A stretch of DNA of 37,290 bases from an uncultured Clostridia bacterium (GCA_947624225.1 CANQJF010000021.1:1-37290), one strand, 5' to 3'; numbered from the stretch's first letter, positions 7,443-14,645 are shown. Made by a program: numbers and translations. Notes: generated by a model not told the origin, from the letters alone.

Positions 7443-8371
7443 AAACGCTTTTAAAGGAGACAACGGCATACAAGCTCTTTGCGGCGGAGGCGGCGCGCGG
7501 CGAGGCCGCACAGACGACGCTCGTGCTCTTCCCGGACGGGGAGTATCTCCGCTTTCTCTTAAAGACGTTTTCCGGAGCGCTCTTCCCCGACGCGCGTATT
7601 TCGGCGCTTATCGAGAAAGAGACCTTTTCCGATTGCCACATCTATCCCGCCGAGGGGCAAAAATATTCGGTTGAAACGGCAAACGGCATCGTGGAGGAAA
7701 GCGTTCTCAAACCCGTGGAGGGCGACAAAGTGCTCTTTGTGTTAGACGCCTTTGATACCGCTCTGCCCATCGTGCAGAACAAACTTTTAAAGCTGTTCGA
7801 GGAGCCGCCGGAGGGAGTTTATTTTCTCATCGGGGCGACCAACGAGCATGCGGTGCTGCCCACCGTGCTGTCGCGCGCCAAAAAATATTCCATCGAGCCG
7901 TTCTCGGAAAAACAGATTGAGGACGCGCTTACCCGTAACCATGTCCGCGAAGAGGGGATCCGTGAGACCGCCGCGGCGAGCGGAGGGATCTATTCTGCCG
8001 CGGAAAAACTGTTGCTCGGGGGAGGGAGGGAATTCCTCGAAGCGGAGGACTTTTTCGCGGGGAAGGACGTCGAGCTCTTGGCGAGAAGCCTCAAAGAGAG
8101 AAAGGACAAATCCTCTTTCTTCTCCGCGTTGAAGCTGGTCGCGCGCGATCTTATGCTGCTCTCGTCGGGGCAGGGCGTCCATTGCGCGCGCAAGACGGAG
8201 GCCATGATTCGGCTCTCCCGCGCGTATCCCACGGGCGCGCTCATTGCGGCGATCGGCATGATCGGCGAGGCGGAGCGCGATGTCAAATTTAACGCCAATC
8301 CCGCACAGACGGCGCTTGCGCTCTATGTGCGCATCCAAAAGGAGTGTAAAACATGGCAAAAGTTGTCGTGA
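7439..8371 (+). CDS. holB: DNA polymerase III delta-prime subunit
   Basis: Clamp-loader subunit that helps open the sliding clamp. GTG start overlapping the previous TGA, with GGAGG four bases upstream. The 310-residue product keeps the AAA+ sensor-like core: VLFVLDAFDTAL, QNKLLKLFEEPPEG and the sequence FLIGATNEHAVLPTVLSRA that carries the S-R-C-like arginine finger (here SRA). The Walker A region is not recognisable (around LVLFPDGEYLRFLL) and the zinc-binding Cys cluster is absent, consistent with a non-ATP-binding delta-prime. The C terminus overlaps ricT by 19 bases. Confidence 0.88.
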   Translation: MKTLLKETTAYKLFAAEAARGEAAQTTLVLFPDGEYLRFLLKTFSGALFPDARISALIEKETFSDCHIYPAEGQKYSVETANGIVEESVLKPVEGDKVLFVLDAFDTALPIVQNKLLKLFEEPPEGVYFLIGATNEHAVLPTVLSRAKKYSIEPFSEKQIEDALTRNHVREEGIRETAAASGGIYSAAEKLLLGGGREFLEAEDFFAGKDVELLARSLKERKDKSSFFSALKLVARDLMLLSSGQGVHCARKTEAMIRLSRAYPTGALIAAIGMIGEAERDVKFNANPAQTALALYVRIQKECKTWQKLS

Positions 8372-9207
8372 TCAAATTCAAAGGAAACAGCAAGCCATAC
8401 TATTTTGCATGCGGCGGTCCGACGCTCACGCGCGGGCAGCATGTCATCGTGGAGACCTCGCGCGGGCTGGAATTCGGCACCGTCGTGCAGCCGGAGATGG
8501 AGGTGGCCGACGACAAGATCGTGGCTCCCTTAAAGTCCGTGCTCCGCATTGCAACGCCTCAGGACGAGGAGATCGTGCGGCGCAACGAGGAGCGGCGCCC
8601 CGAGGCGATGCGGATCTGCAAGGAAAAGATCGCCGCGCGCAATCTTCCCATGCGCCTCATCGACTGTGAGTTCACGTTCGACGGAAGCAAGGTCGTCTTC
8701 ACCTTCACGGCGGAGAGCCGCGTGGATTTTCGCGAGCTCGTCAAAGATCTTGCCTCCGTATTCCGCATCCGCATCGAGTTGCGGCAGGTCGGCAGCCGCG
8801 ATGAGGCGAGGATCTTGGGCGGCATTGCCCCCTGTGGCAGGGTGTGCTGCTGTGCGGGCGCGATGCCCGACTTCAACAAAGTCAGCATCAAGATGGCCAA
8901 AAACCAGGGGCTCTCGCTCAATCCCACCAAAATCTCGGGCCTGTGCGGGAGGCTCATGTGTTGCCTTGCATACGAGAACGAGTATTACGCCGGCGCCTGC
9001 AAAAAGATGCCCAAGATGGGCTCCACGGTCGGCTCTCCCGAGGGAAAGGGCGTCGTCATTGCAACGGATATGCTGAAAATGACAGTGCGCATCAAGATCG
9101 AAAAGGACGGGGCGGTGTTCTACCGCGACTATCCCGTCTCGGAGATCACATTTAAGCGAGGAGAGAGCCAGAGTGAGGCGGAGGGGGATGCGGACGACGC
9201 CGAGTAA
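8353..9207 (+). CDS. ricT: PSP1-domain protein RicT (YaaT)
   Basis: In Bacillus, RicT (YaaT) works with YlbF and YmcA in a complex that carries Fe-S clusters and affects RNA maturation, sporulation, competence and biofilm. Seen: PSP1 core ending with GGIAPCGRVCCCAG, then VSIKMAKNQGLSLNPTKISG and LCGRLMCCLAYE. The conserved cysteines are C161, C165-C167, C198, C203 and C204, able to bind an Fe-S cluster. 284 residues, the usual length. Good AAGGAG site upstream. The C-terminal 20 residues are acidic. Neither ylbF nor ymcA is in the window. Confidence 0.93.
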   Translation: MAKVVVIKFKGNSKPYYFACGGPTLTRGQHVIVETSRGLEFGTVVQPEMEVADDKIVAPLKSVLRIATPQDEEIVRRNEERRPEAMRICKEKIAARNLPMRLIDCEFTFDGSKVVFTFTAESRVDFRELVKDLASVFRIRIELRQVGSRDEARILGGIAPCGRVCCCAGAMPDFNKVSIKMAKNQGLSLNPTKISGLCGRLMCCLAYENEYYAGACKKMPKMGSTVGSPEGKGVVIATDMLKMTVRIKIEKDGAVFYRDYPVSEITFKRGESQSEAEGDADDAE

Positions 9208-9261
9208 GCCCGCCGCGCGCATTTGTCCGCCTTGCGCAAGCCCATCCCAAAAATTGTTTGC

Positions 9262-9277
9262 AAAACAAATTTCGTGA
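9262..9277 (-). repeat. Solo copy of the MITE-like terminal repeat
   Basis: 16 bases (AAAACAAATTTCGTGA) that are the exact reverse complement of the left inverted-repeat arm of the elements at 21433 and 21746; with copy B the match runs to 18 bases. It sits just upstream of the ferredoxin promoter. Confidence 0.5.
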
Positions 9278-9292
9278 ATTTGTCGAAAACTC

Positions 9293-9321
9293 TTTACGTG
9301 CGCCAAAAGATGTGATATAAT
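9293..9321 (+). promoter_or_regulatory. Promoter of the ferredoxin gene
   Basis: -35 TTTACG (9293-9298), 17-base spacer, -10 TATAAT (9316-9321), about 22 bases of leader before a GGAGGTGG ribosome binding site. Confidence 0.8.
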
Positions 9322-9349
9322 ACGGGTAAGAATTTATGGAGGTGGAACC

Positions 9350-9514
9350 ATGGCTCATACCATTTCGGATGCTTGTGTTGCCTGCGGCGCTTGCGCAGAC
9401 ACCTGCCCCGTCGGTGCGATCTCTTCGGGGGATATCTATGTCGTCGATCCCGATGTCTGCATCGATTGCGGCGCTTGCGAGGACGGTTGCCCTACCGGAG
9501 CGATCACCGCGTAA
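9350..9514 (+). CDS. 2[4Fe-4S] ferredoxin (54 aa)
   Basis: Small electron carrier of the clostridial type. Two C-x2-C-x2-C-x3-C-P motifs: C9, C12, C15, C19 and C37, C40, C43, C47, each followed by P-x-G-A-I, as in classical 8Fe-8S ferredoxins; total 54 residues is the usual length. Strong GGAGGTGG site before ATG 9350. It has its own promoter and a strong terminator, so it is an independent, probably highly expressed unit inserted between ricT and trmN6. Whether it serves the neighbouring Fe-S protein RicT or general fermentation is unknown. Confidence 0.96.
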   Translation: MAHTISDACVACGACADTCPVGAISSGDIYVVDPDVCIDCGACEDGCPTGAITA

Positions 9515-9529
9515 AGCAAAACAAAAGAG

Positions 9530-9556
9530 AGCGCGGAACATGCTCCGCGCTTTTTT
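9530..9556 (+). terminator. Terminator of the ferredoxin gene
   Basis: AGCGCGGA / TCCGCGCT stem with a 6-base loop followed by six T. The next gene, trmN6, has no visible promoter of its own, so some readthrough may feed it. Confidence 0.9.
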
Positions 9557-9601
9557 GTTACGCGCTCGGCCCTCGGCGCGCGAGGGGAAATTTTTGTCGT
9601 C

Positions 9602-10279
9602 ATGCAAGTCATAGAATCACTCTTGATCGGCAACTACCGCATCATCCAAGACACCGAGTATTACCGTTTCACCTCCGATTCGGTCGTCCTCTCCCGCTTC
9701 GTGAAGGCGTCGCGGGGGGAAACGGTAGCCGATTTTTGTTCGGGAAGCGGCATCGTCGGCCTGCATTTCTATGCCGAAAATGCGAATGTCGAGAGCGTCA
9801 CATTCTTCGAAGCGGACGGATATCTGGCGGAAATGAGCGAGAAAACCGTGGCGTTGAACGGGCTGGGAGACGTCATCCGGGTGGAGCATGTCCGCGTTCA
9901 GGACATCGCGCCTCAATATACCGAGAAATTTTCCCTCATCCTCTGCAACCCGCCCTATGAAAAGCGGGAGGGCGGATTTGAAAATGCGGACGAAAAAAAG
10001 GCCGCCTGCCGCAAGGAACTGACGCTGTCTCTCGAAGAGCTCGTCCTCTCGGCAAAGAGGTGCCTGAAATTCGGCGGGCGCTTTGCCCTCATCCATCGTG
10101 CCGACCGCGTCGCCGAACTTCTCTCGGTGCTCCGCGGGAATGGATTGGAGCCCAAAAAATTGCAGTTTGTCGCGGGAAGAGCGCACAAAAAACCGTATGC
10201 CGTGCTCATTCTGGCCGTCAAGGGCGGCAAGACGGGCGTGGACGTGCTCCCCACGCTCATCAATCAAGGAGAAGCATGA
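9602..10279 (+). CDS. trmN6: tRNA1(Val) adenine-N6 methyltransferase family protein (YabB/TrmN6)
   Basis: SAM-dependent methyltransferase expected to methylate A37 of tRNA-Val. The 225-residue product shows RFTSDSVVLSRF, the SAM-binding motif I VADFCSGSGIVGL, and motif IV NPPY (N-P-P-Y-E-K), the signature of N6-adenine methyltransferases. Matches Bacillus YabB, which likewise precedes rsmI (yabC). Start ATG 9602 has only a distant GAGGGGAA site, but no better start exists. Stop overlaps rsmI start (ATGA). Position modified is inferred from the family. Confidence 0.88.
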   Translation: MQVIESLLIGNYRIIQDTEYYRFTSDSVVLSRFVKASRGETVADFCSGSGIVGLHFYAENANVESVTFFEADGYLAEMSEKTVALNGLGDVIRVEHVRVQDIAPQYTEKFSLILCNPPYEKREGGFENADEKKAACRKELTLSLEELVLSAKRCLKFGGRFALIHRADRVAELLSVLRGNGLEPKKLQFVAGRAHKKPYAVLILAVKGGKTGVDVLPTLINQGEA

Positions 10280-11070
10280 TTTCATTCGTTGCAACGCCGA
10301 TCGGCAATTTAAAGGATATCACCTTGCGCGCCCTCGAAGAGCTTCGCGCGGCGGACGTCATCTTTTGCGAGGACACCCGCCACACCGTGCATCTGCTCTC
10401 CGCATACGACATCAAAAAGCCGCTCGTCGCCTGCCATAAGTTCAACGAGCGCGAGGCGGCGGAAAAGATGATCGCACTCTCCCGCGAGGGGAAACGCATT
10501 GCCGTCGTCTCGGATGCGGGCATGCCCGTCATCTCCGATCCCGGAAACGTCGTTTGCAAGATCTTGCGCGAACAAAACGAGCCGTACACCGTCCTTCCCG
10601 GGGCTTGCGCGTTCGTCTGTGCGCTGGTGCTCTCCGCTTTCCCCGCAGACACGTTCACGTTCGTCGGGTTTCTTCCCGATAAGGCCTCCAAACGGCGGGA
10701 AGAGCTCAAACGGCATACCCATGTCCGCGGTAGCCTCCTGTTTCACGTTGCGCCGCAGGACATTGACGACTACATTGCGCTCATGTATGAAGTGTTCGGG
10801 GAGCGCCGTGCGTGCATCGTCCGCGAGATCACAAAGATCCACGAGGAGGCCGTATCTTTCCAACTTTCCGAGGGCTATCACGGCGAGCGGCGGGGAGAAT
10901 GTATCCTCATCGTGGAGGGTGCAGCGGAGGAACAGCCGTCCGGTACGCCGCGGGAGCGTGTCATTGCCTACATGCAGGCGGGCTGTGACAAAAAGGAGGC
11001 GTTGAAGCGTGCCGCCAAGGATTTCGGCATCCCCAAGAGCGATCTCTACCGCGAAACGCTCGACTTATGA
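10276..11070 (+). CDS. rsmI: 16S rRNA C1402 2'-O-methyltransferase RsmI
   Basis: Tetrapyrrole-methylase fold enzyme that 2'-O-methylates cytidine 1402 in the 30S decoding centre. ATG 10276 is preceded by AAGGAGA and overlaps the previous stop; the frame is open further upstream but those codons lie inside trmN6. Motifs: FVATPIGNLKDITLRALEEL, the EDTRHT segment, and IAVVSDAGMPVISDPG. 264 residues plus a C-terminal helical region (ERVIAYMQAG...KRAAKDFGIPKSDLY) typical of RsmI. Last gene of the trmN6-rsmI pair. Confidence 0.96.
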   Translation: MISFVATPIGNLKDITLRALEELRAADVIFCEDTRHTVHLLSAYDIKKPLVACHKFNEREAAEKMIALSREGKRIAVVSDAGMPVISDPGNVVCKILREQNEPYTVLPGACAFVCALVLSAFPADTFTFVGFLPDKASKRREELKRHTHVRGSLLFHVAPQDIDDYIALMYEVFGERRACIVREITKIHEEAVSFQLSEGYHGERRGECILIVEGAAEEQPSGTPRERVIAYMQAGCDKKEALKRAAKDFGIPKSDLYRETLDL

Positions 11071-11150
11071 CTTGTCGGCCCGGCAAAGCGGCTCGGTTTG
11101 GCCGCGCAAAATTTGGTTCAAAGAAATAATCGGATACAAAGGAAAACGTT

Positions 11151-11909
11151 ATGGAATTTATCGACTACTTTCTTGTTGCTTGTTTTCTCTTCTTTATCGG
11201 CAGCGTCCTCGGTTGGTGCATCGAAGTTGTGTTCCGCCGCATCTTCACGGCCAAGAAATGGATCAACCCGGGATTCCTCACGGGGCCCTATCTGCCCCTT
11301 TACGGCTTTGGCGTCGTCGGGCTGTTCGGGATCTCTCTCTTGCCCATCAACACGGGCATGGTATGGCTTGACGCCGTCCTCATCATCCTCATCATGGGAG
11401 TTGTGATGACGCTCATCGAGTATATCGCGGGGCTCATCTTCATCAAGGGGATGGGCATCAAGCTGTGGGATTATTCCAACCGCTGGGGCAACATTCAAGG
11501 CATCATCTGCCCGCTGTTCTCGCTGTTTTGGCTGCTCGTGGGCGTGTTCTTCTACTTTGTCATCGACGCTCCCGTCATCGAGGCGGTGACGTGGTTCGTG
11601 CATCACATCGAATTTGCCTTTGTCGTGGGCATCTTCTTCGGGGTATTCTTTGTCGACCTCGCGCATTCGTTGGACATCTCCAACCGCATCCGCAAGTTTG
11701 CAAAGGAACACGATGTCGTCGTGCACTTCGAAAAACTCAAAGAGGCCGTGCGCGAGCGCAGCGAGGAGCACAAAGCCAAGGCAAGTTTTGCGTTCCCGTT
11801 CAAGTCGCTCTCGGAATTCAGGGAAGAACTCACCGCGCGCAAGGAGAGCTTTTCGGTCTCCCGCAAGAAGAAAGGGAAGTCCGAACAGAAACCCCAAGAG
11901 GAGAAATAA
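11151..11909 (+). CDS. Membrane protein, putative ABC-transporter type IV (CmpB) family
   Basis: 252 residues with five or six hydrophobic helices in the first 190, then a basic cytoplasmic tail. Family marks: GSVLGWCIEVVFRR, the N-P-G-F-L-T-G-P-Y-L-P-L-Y-G-F-G motif, IEYIAG...K.WDYSNRWGNIQG, typical of the CmpB (former DUF1113) family common in Clostridia. Its transport function has not been shown; no ATPase or substrate-binding gene is adjacent. Ribosome binding site AAAGGAAA. Followed by a strong terminator that is duplicated at 13816. Confidence 0.82.
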   Translation: MEFIDYFLVACFLFFIGSVLGWCIEVVFRRIFTAKKWINPGFLTGPYLPLYGFGVVGLFGISLLPINTGMVWLDAVLIILIMGVVMTLIEYIAGLIFIKGMGIKLWDYSNRWGNIQGIICPLFSLFWLLVGVFFYFVIDAPVIEAVTWFVHHIEFAFVVGIFFGVFFVDLAHSLDISNRIRKFAKEHDVVVHFEKLKEAVRERSEEHKAKASFAFPFKSLSEFREELTARKESFSVSRKKKGKSEQKPQEEK

Positions 11910-11917
11910 AACAAGTC

Positions 11918-11966
11918 TTAGATGCAAAACGAAAGGGGCATGTCCGAAAGACATGCCCCTGCTTTT
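11918..11966 (+). terminator. Bidirectional terminator, copy 1 of a duplicated element
   Basis: AGGGGCATGTC (11934-11944) pairs with GACATGCCCCT (11950-11960) around CGAAA, followed by a T-run. The whole 48-base stretch, including the unpaired TTAGATGCAAAACGAA lead, recurs at 13816 with one difference. It separates two convergent genes. Confidence 0.92.
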
Positions 11967-12074
11967 TTATTTTTACATTATTTTTGCTTCGCGCGAACGG
12001 GGAGGTTTTCCCAAATCCAATTCGCATTGGGATACAAAAGAGGTTGATTTAAACGGTCGACAAAAGATGGCGCG

Positions 12075-12377
12075 TCACTTCTCGCGCAACAGGACGAGGA
12101 GCGCCCGTTGCCGAGACGGCGAAAGTGAGTCGACGGCCTCATGAAGCTCCCGTACGGCGAGGGGCTCTTCGGGCGGTTCCTCCATTCCGCAGAAAAATTC
12201 CGCAAGCGTAATGCCGAATGCACCGCAGATGGCACGCAGGGTTGAGATCTTCGGCTCCGCTTTGCGTGAGTAGAGATTGTTTAAAGTGGATTGCGTCAGC
12301 ATTGCCTCCATCGCTAAATTGTTGACGGACCATCCCCGGGCAATGCGCAACTCGTCGATATGTTCTAAAATCGTCAT
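12075..12377 (-). CDS. XRE-family helix-turn-helix regulator
   Basis: 100 residues. Residues about 7-60 form a Cro/C1-type helix-turn-helix: LRIARGWSVNNLAMEAMLTQ, then STLNNLYSRKAEPKISTLRA and AFGITLAEFF. The remainder is a short helical tail. Ribosome binding site AGAGGAAA before ATG 12377. Divergent from a 50-residue membrane peptide gene, with several palindromes in the shared 100-base control region, so it very likely represses that gene and itself. No ligand or protease domain is present, so the inducer is not apparent. Confidence 0.9.
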   Translation of the reverse strand: MTILEHIDELRIARGWSVNNLAMEAMLTQSTLNNLYSRKAEPKISTLRAICGAFGITLAEFFCGMEEPPEEPLAVRELHEAVDSLSPSRQRALLVLLREK

Positions 12378-12394
12378 GATATTTCCTCTTTTGA

Positions 12395-12429
12395 GTTATT
12401 CTATAACAAAAAAGAGTTAATTTAATAAC
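12395..12429. promoter_or_regulatory. Two GTTA...TAAC palindromes upstream of xre, possible operators
   Basis: GTTATTCTATAAC (12395-12407) and GTTAATTTAATAAC (12416-12429). Both are near-perfect palindromes 21 bases apart, about two helix turns, directly upstream of the XRE start. Confidence 0.5.
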
Positions 12430-12438
12430 CCAAAACGG

Positions 12439-12467
12439 TTGACATAGAAACTCAAATGAGTTATAAT
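12439..12467 (+). promoter_or_regulatory. Fully consensus promoter with an internal palindrome
   Basis: -35 TTGACA (12439-12444), 17-base spacer, -10 TATAAT (12462-12467). The spacer ends in AACTCAAATGAGTT (12449-12462), arms of six with a two-base centre, reaching into the -10. Binding there would block RNA polymerase. The XRE protein is the likely binder. Confidence 0.85.
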
Positions 12468-12477
12468 CGATTTGAAG

Positions 12478-12630
12478 ATGCGGAACCCTGTAAAAAAAAG
12501 CCGAAAACTTAAAAGAATTGTAGAATGGTTTTCCTCGGCGGGATTTTTTATCAGTTTGCTCTTTGCGCTGCTGTTTGTGCTCCCGTTTGAGTTGGTCATC
12601 GTCTACATCAGATCGCGTTTTAAGAAATAG
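12478..12630 (+). CDS. 50-residue cationic single-helix membrane peptide
   Basis: ATG 12478 lies ten bases after a consensus -10, so the leader would be about four bases and there is no ribosome binding site: a near-leaderless gene. The peptide begins MRNPVKKSRKLKRIVEW, has one hydrophobic helix (about residues 18-43, GFFISLLFALLFVLP...), and ends YIRSRFKK. Positive charges on both ends flank the helix. Size and charge resemble small membrane toxins or membrane-protein modulators, but there is no sequence match I recognise. Strongly promoted and palindrome-controlled opposite an XRE regulator. Confidence 0.65.
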   Translation: MRNPVKKSRKLKRIVEWFSSAGFFISLLFALLFVLPFELVIVYIRSRFKK

Positions 12631-12669
12631 GTTGCGGCGGGGTGACGCGCAAATCTCGGAGGTAAAAAA

Positions 12670-13059
12670 ATGAAAAAGAACACAGGCACGTTAGTTTGTT
12701 CGATCATCGGAGCCATCTTTGGAATTCTCGGCGGCATCCTTTGGGCGACATGTGCAGACGCTCTCGGCTCGATCAGCGGTGCTGCCGGCGGAGATAACAC
12801 GGTGCAGACGGTCTACATGATCGTATTTTTGGTGCTCGGCATCGGCGGTGGCGTGATCTCGCTTCTCGGCGGGATCCGCGGCTATGGCAGACAGTCCAAG
12901 GCAACTTTTCTCTCTGTGCTCGGCCTGCTCATGCAGATCGGAAACTTGATCGCACAGTGCATTTCCGTTGGGGGATTTTCTTTCCTGCTGTCGCTCTCCA
13001 CGCTTGTGGCCATCGTGCTTCTCCTCATAGCGACCGTTCTTTGCGCAAAGAATCGGTAA
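12670..13059 (+). CDS. Four-helix membrane protein, DUF4064-like
   Basis: 129 residues with four hydrophobic helices and small Gly-rich turns: SIIGAIFGILGGILWA, IVFLVLGIGGGVISLLGG, and two C-terminal helices ending with ATVLCAKNR. The glycine-rich first helix and overall layout resemble the DUF4064 family of small membrane proteins; function unknown. GGAGGT six to seven bases before ATG 12670. Only one base separates its stop from the lgt-like start, so the two are translated together. It follows the 50-residue peptide by 39 bases and probably shares its promoter. Confidence 0.7.
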   Translation: MKKNTGTLVCSIIGAIFGILGGILWATCADALGSISGAAGGDNTVQTVYMIVFLVLGIGGGVISLLGGIRGYGRQSKATFLSVLGLLMQIGNLIAQCISVGGFSFLLSLSTLVAIVLLLIATVLCAKNR

Positions 13060-13060
13060 T

Positions 13061-13819
13061 ATGTGTCCGTCGGTCACGGTCTTAGGGTTTTCCTTCTCTC
13101 CATACAGTTTGTGTATGGTGGCGGGGGCGGGTTGCGCGATCGCCCTGTTCCTGCTCAGGATCGTCAAGGGCCATATCGGCGGAAGCGAGGAACGGTTTTA
13201 TGCCGTCCAAACACTCATCATTGCAATGGCGGCGGGGATCCCTGCCGCCATGCTCGCAGATTCGCTCTTCAAGTGGTGGGAGACGGGCGTATTTCGTTTG
13301 CGGGGCGCCACATTTTACGGCGGGGCAATTTTCGGGTGCATCTTGTGGGCCGCGATGCTGTTCCTCCTCCGCCGACGCTCGGTGCCCGTTTCCGAATGGT
13401 TTGACGCGCTTGCCCCCGGAATTGCGGCGGGGCATGCCATTGGCCGTGTGGGATGTTTTTTGGGCGGGTGTTGCTATGGGCTTCCCACGGATCTGCCGGT
13501 CGGCGTTGTCTTTCCCGAGGGTTCGCTGCCCTATGCGCAATACGGCGCCGTCCCGCTTCACCCGACGCAGCTCTATGAAGCGGGCCTGCTCGTGCTCATC
13601 TTTTTGGTGCTCATGACAATGCCGCGGAAGGGCGCATTCCCCCGTTACGTCATCCTGTACGGAGCGGGGAGATTTCTCATCGAGTTTTTGAGGGCGGATG
13701 ACCGCGGGGCCCTGCCCGCTCTTCCCTTCTCCCCGGCACAGGCGATCTCGCTAATGCTCATCCTCATCGGAATAGGGTGGCTGGTCGCAACCCAAATTCT
13801 CTCCAAACATAAGCCTTAG
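13061..13819 (+). CDS. Prolipoprotein diacylglyceryl transferase family protein (GCCYG variant)
   Basis: Lgt transfers diacylglycerol from phosphatidylglycerol to lipobox cysteines. The 252-residue product has about seven membrane helices. The signature stretch at 125-140 reads HAIGRVGCFLGGCCYG: the catalytic-site H and G-R-x-G frame are kept but the usual N-F-x-N-G-E becomes C-F-x-x-G-C-C. HPTQLYEA and Y...GRFLIEFLRAD, also Lgt marks, are intact. Many Clostridia carry such a variant beside a canonical Lgt, so its substrate may differ. No own ribosome binding site; translation is coupled to the preceding gene. A lipobox protein lies at 23375. Confidence 0.8.
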   Translation: MCPSVTVLGFSFSPYSLCMVAGAGCAIALFLLRIVKGHIGGSEERFYAVQTLIIAMAAGIPAAMLADSLFKWWETGVFRLRGATFYGGAIFGCILWAAMLFLLRRRSVPVSEWFDALAPGIAAGHAIGRVGCFLGGCCYGLPTDLPVGVVFPEGSLPYAQYGAVPLHPTQLYEAGLLVLIFLVLMTMPRKGAFPRYVILYGAGRFLIEFLRADDRGALPALPFSPAQAISLMLILIGIGWLVATQILSKHKP

Positions 13820-13864
13820 ACGCAAAACGAAAGGGGCATGTCCGAAAGACATGCCCCTGCTTTT
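13816..13864 (+). terminator. Bidirectional terminator, copy 2 of the duplicated element
   Basis: Same 48 bases as at 11918 with one difference (TTAGACGC for TTAGATGC); stem 13832-13842 with 13848-13858. It begins inside the last codons of the lgt-like gene and separates it from the convergent deoR-type gene. On the minus strand it is followed by TTCGTTTT. Confidence 0.92.
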
Positions 13865-13886
13865 CATTCTTTTGTTCTGTACGGGA

Positions 13887-14645
13887 TCACATGACGACGA
13901 TGTTTCTCGCGGTAAATTTATCTTTGAGGTCTTGCGGGAAGTTGTCGTCCGTGATCAGAACGTCGATGTCTTCGAGGCGCGCGAAAGTATAGGGCATGAT
14001 CTTGCCGATCTTGGAGCTGTCGAGCATCATGTACATCGACTTGGCTTTCTTCCGCGTCATTTTCAGCAGGTCGGCTTCCACTTGGGAAGCGCAGGAGAAC
14101 CCGTTCTCGGGCGTGAATGCCGAGGCCGAAATGATGGCGAGCTCGAAATTTGTGTTGTCGAAATAGGACTTTGCGACGGGGGAAGCCGTCGAGAGATTGT
14201 CTTTCATGACCTGCCCGCCGAGCATGGTCAGGTGCACGTTCTTCTTTTGCGCGATCTCGATGGCGACTGCCAGCCCGTTCGTGAACACATGGATGTTGAT
14301 GTCGGGCATCTCCTTGGCAAGGTAAAGCGAGGTCGTGCCGCCGTCGACGAACAGCGAGGTGTTCTCATCGATGAGGCGGGCGGCCTTTTGGGCGATCTTG
14401 ATCTTTTCGTCGGTGTGGATGGCCGTCTTTTTGGCATACGGCTCCCCCGAAACTTTTTGCACCTCTTTTACGGACATGGCGCCGCCGCGGACACGGATGA
14501 TGCGTCCTTCCTGTTCGAGCTGGTAAAGATCGCGGCGCAGCGTCATTTGGGAGACATGGGGGAAATAATCGTCGAGCTGTTCGAGCGTTAATTTGCCTCT
14601 TTTGTCGAGGAGTTCTGCAATTTCTTCTACACGGTCACGTTTCAT
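13887..14645 (-). CDS. DeoR-family transcriptional regulator
   Basis: 252 residues, full family length. N-terminal winged helix: LTLEQLDDYF, VSQMTLRRDLYQLEQEGRI, then IRVRGGA. C-terminal DeoR sensor domain: EKIKIAQKAARLIDENTSLF, VDGGTTSLYLAKEMP, VFTNGLAVAIEIAQ, MLGGQV, and a Cys/Ser segment SASAFTPENGFSCAS. Members sense phosphorylated sugars or nucleosides and repress catabolic operons. No sugar operon is next to it, so the target is unknown. Strong AAGGAGAGG site. The gene is alone between a terminator and its promoter. Confidence 0.94.
   Translation of the reverse strand: MKRDRVEEIAELLDKRGKLTLEQLDDYFPHVSQMTLRRDLYQLEQEGRIIRVRGGAMSVKEVQKVSGEPYAKKTAIHTDEKIKIAQKAARLIDENTSLFVDGGTTSLYLAKEMPDINIHVFTNGLAVAIEIAQKKNVHLTMLGGQVMKDNLSTASPVAKSYFDNTNFELAIISASAFTPENGFSCASQVEADLLKMTRKKAKSMYMMLDSSKIGKIMPYTFARLEDIDVLITDDNFPQDLKDKFTARNIVVM

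Noticed and set aside
11118..11954. 278-codon frame opposite the CmpB-family gene
   Set aside because: Mirror frame; the forward gene has family motifs, ribosome site and terminator.
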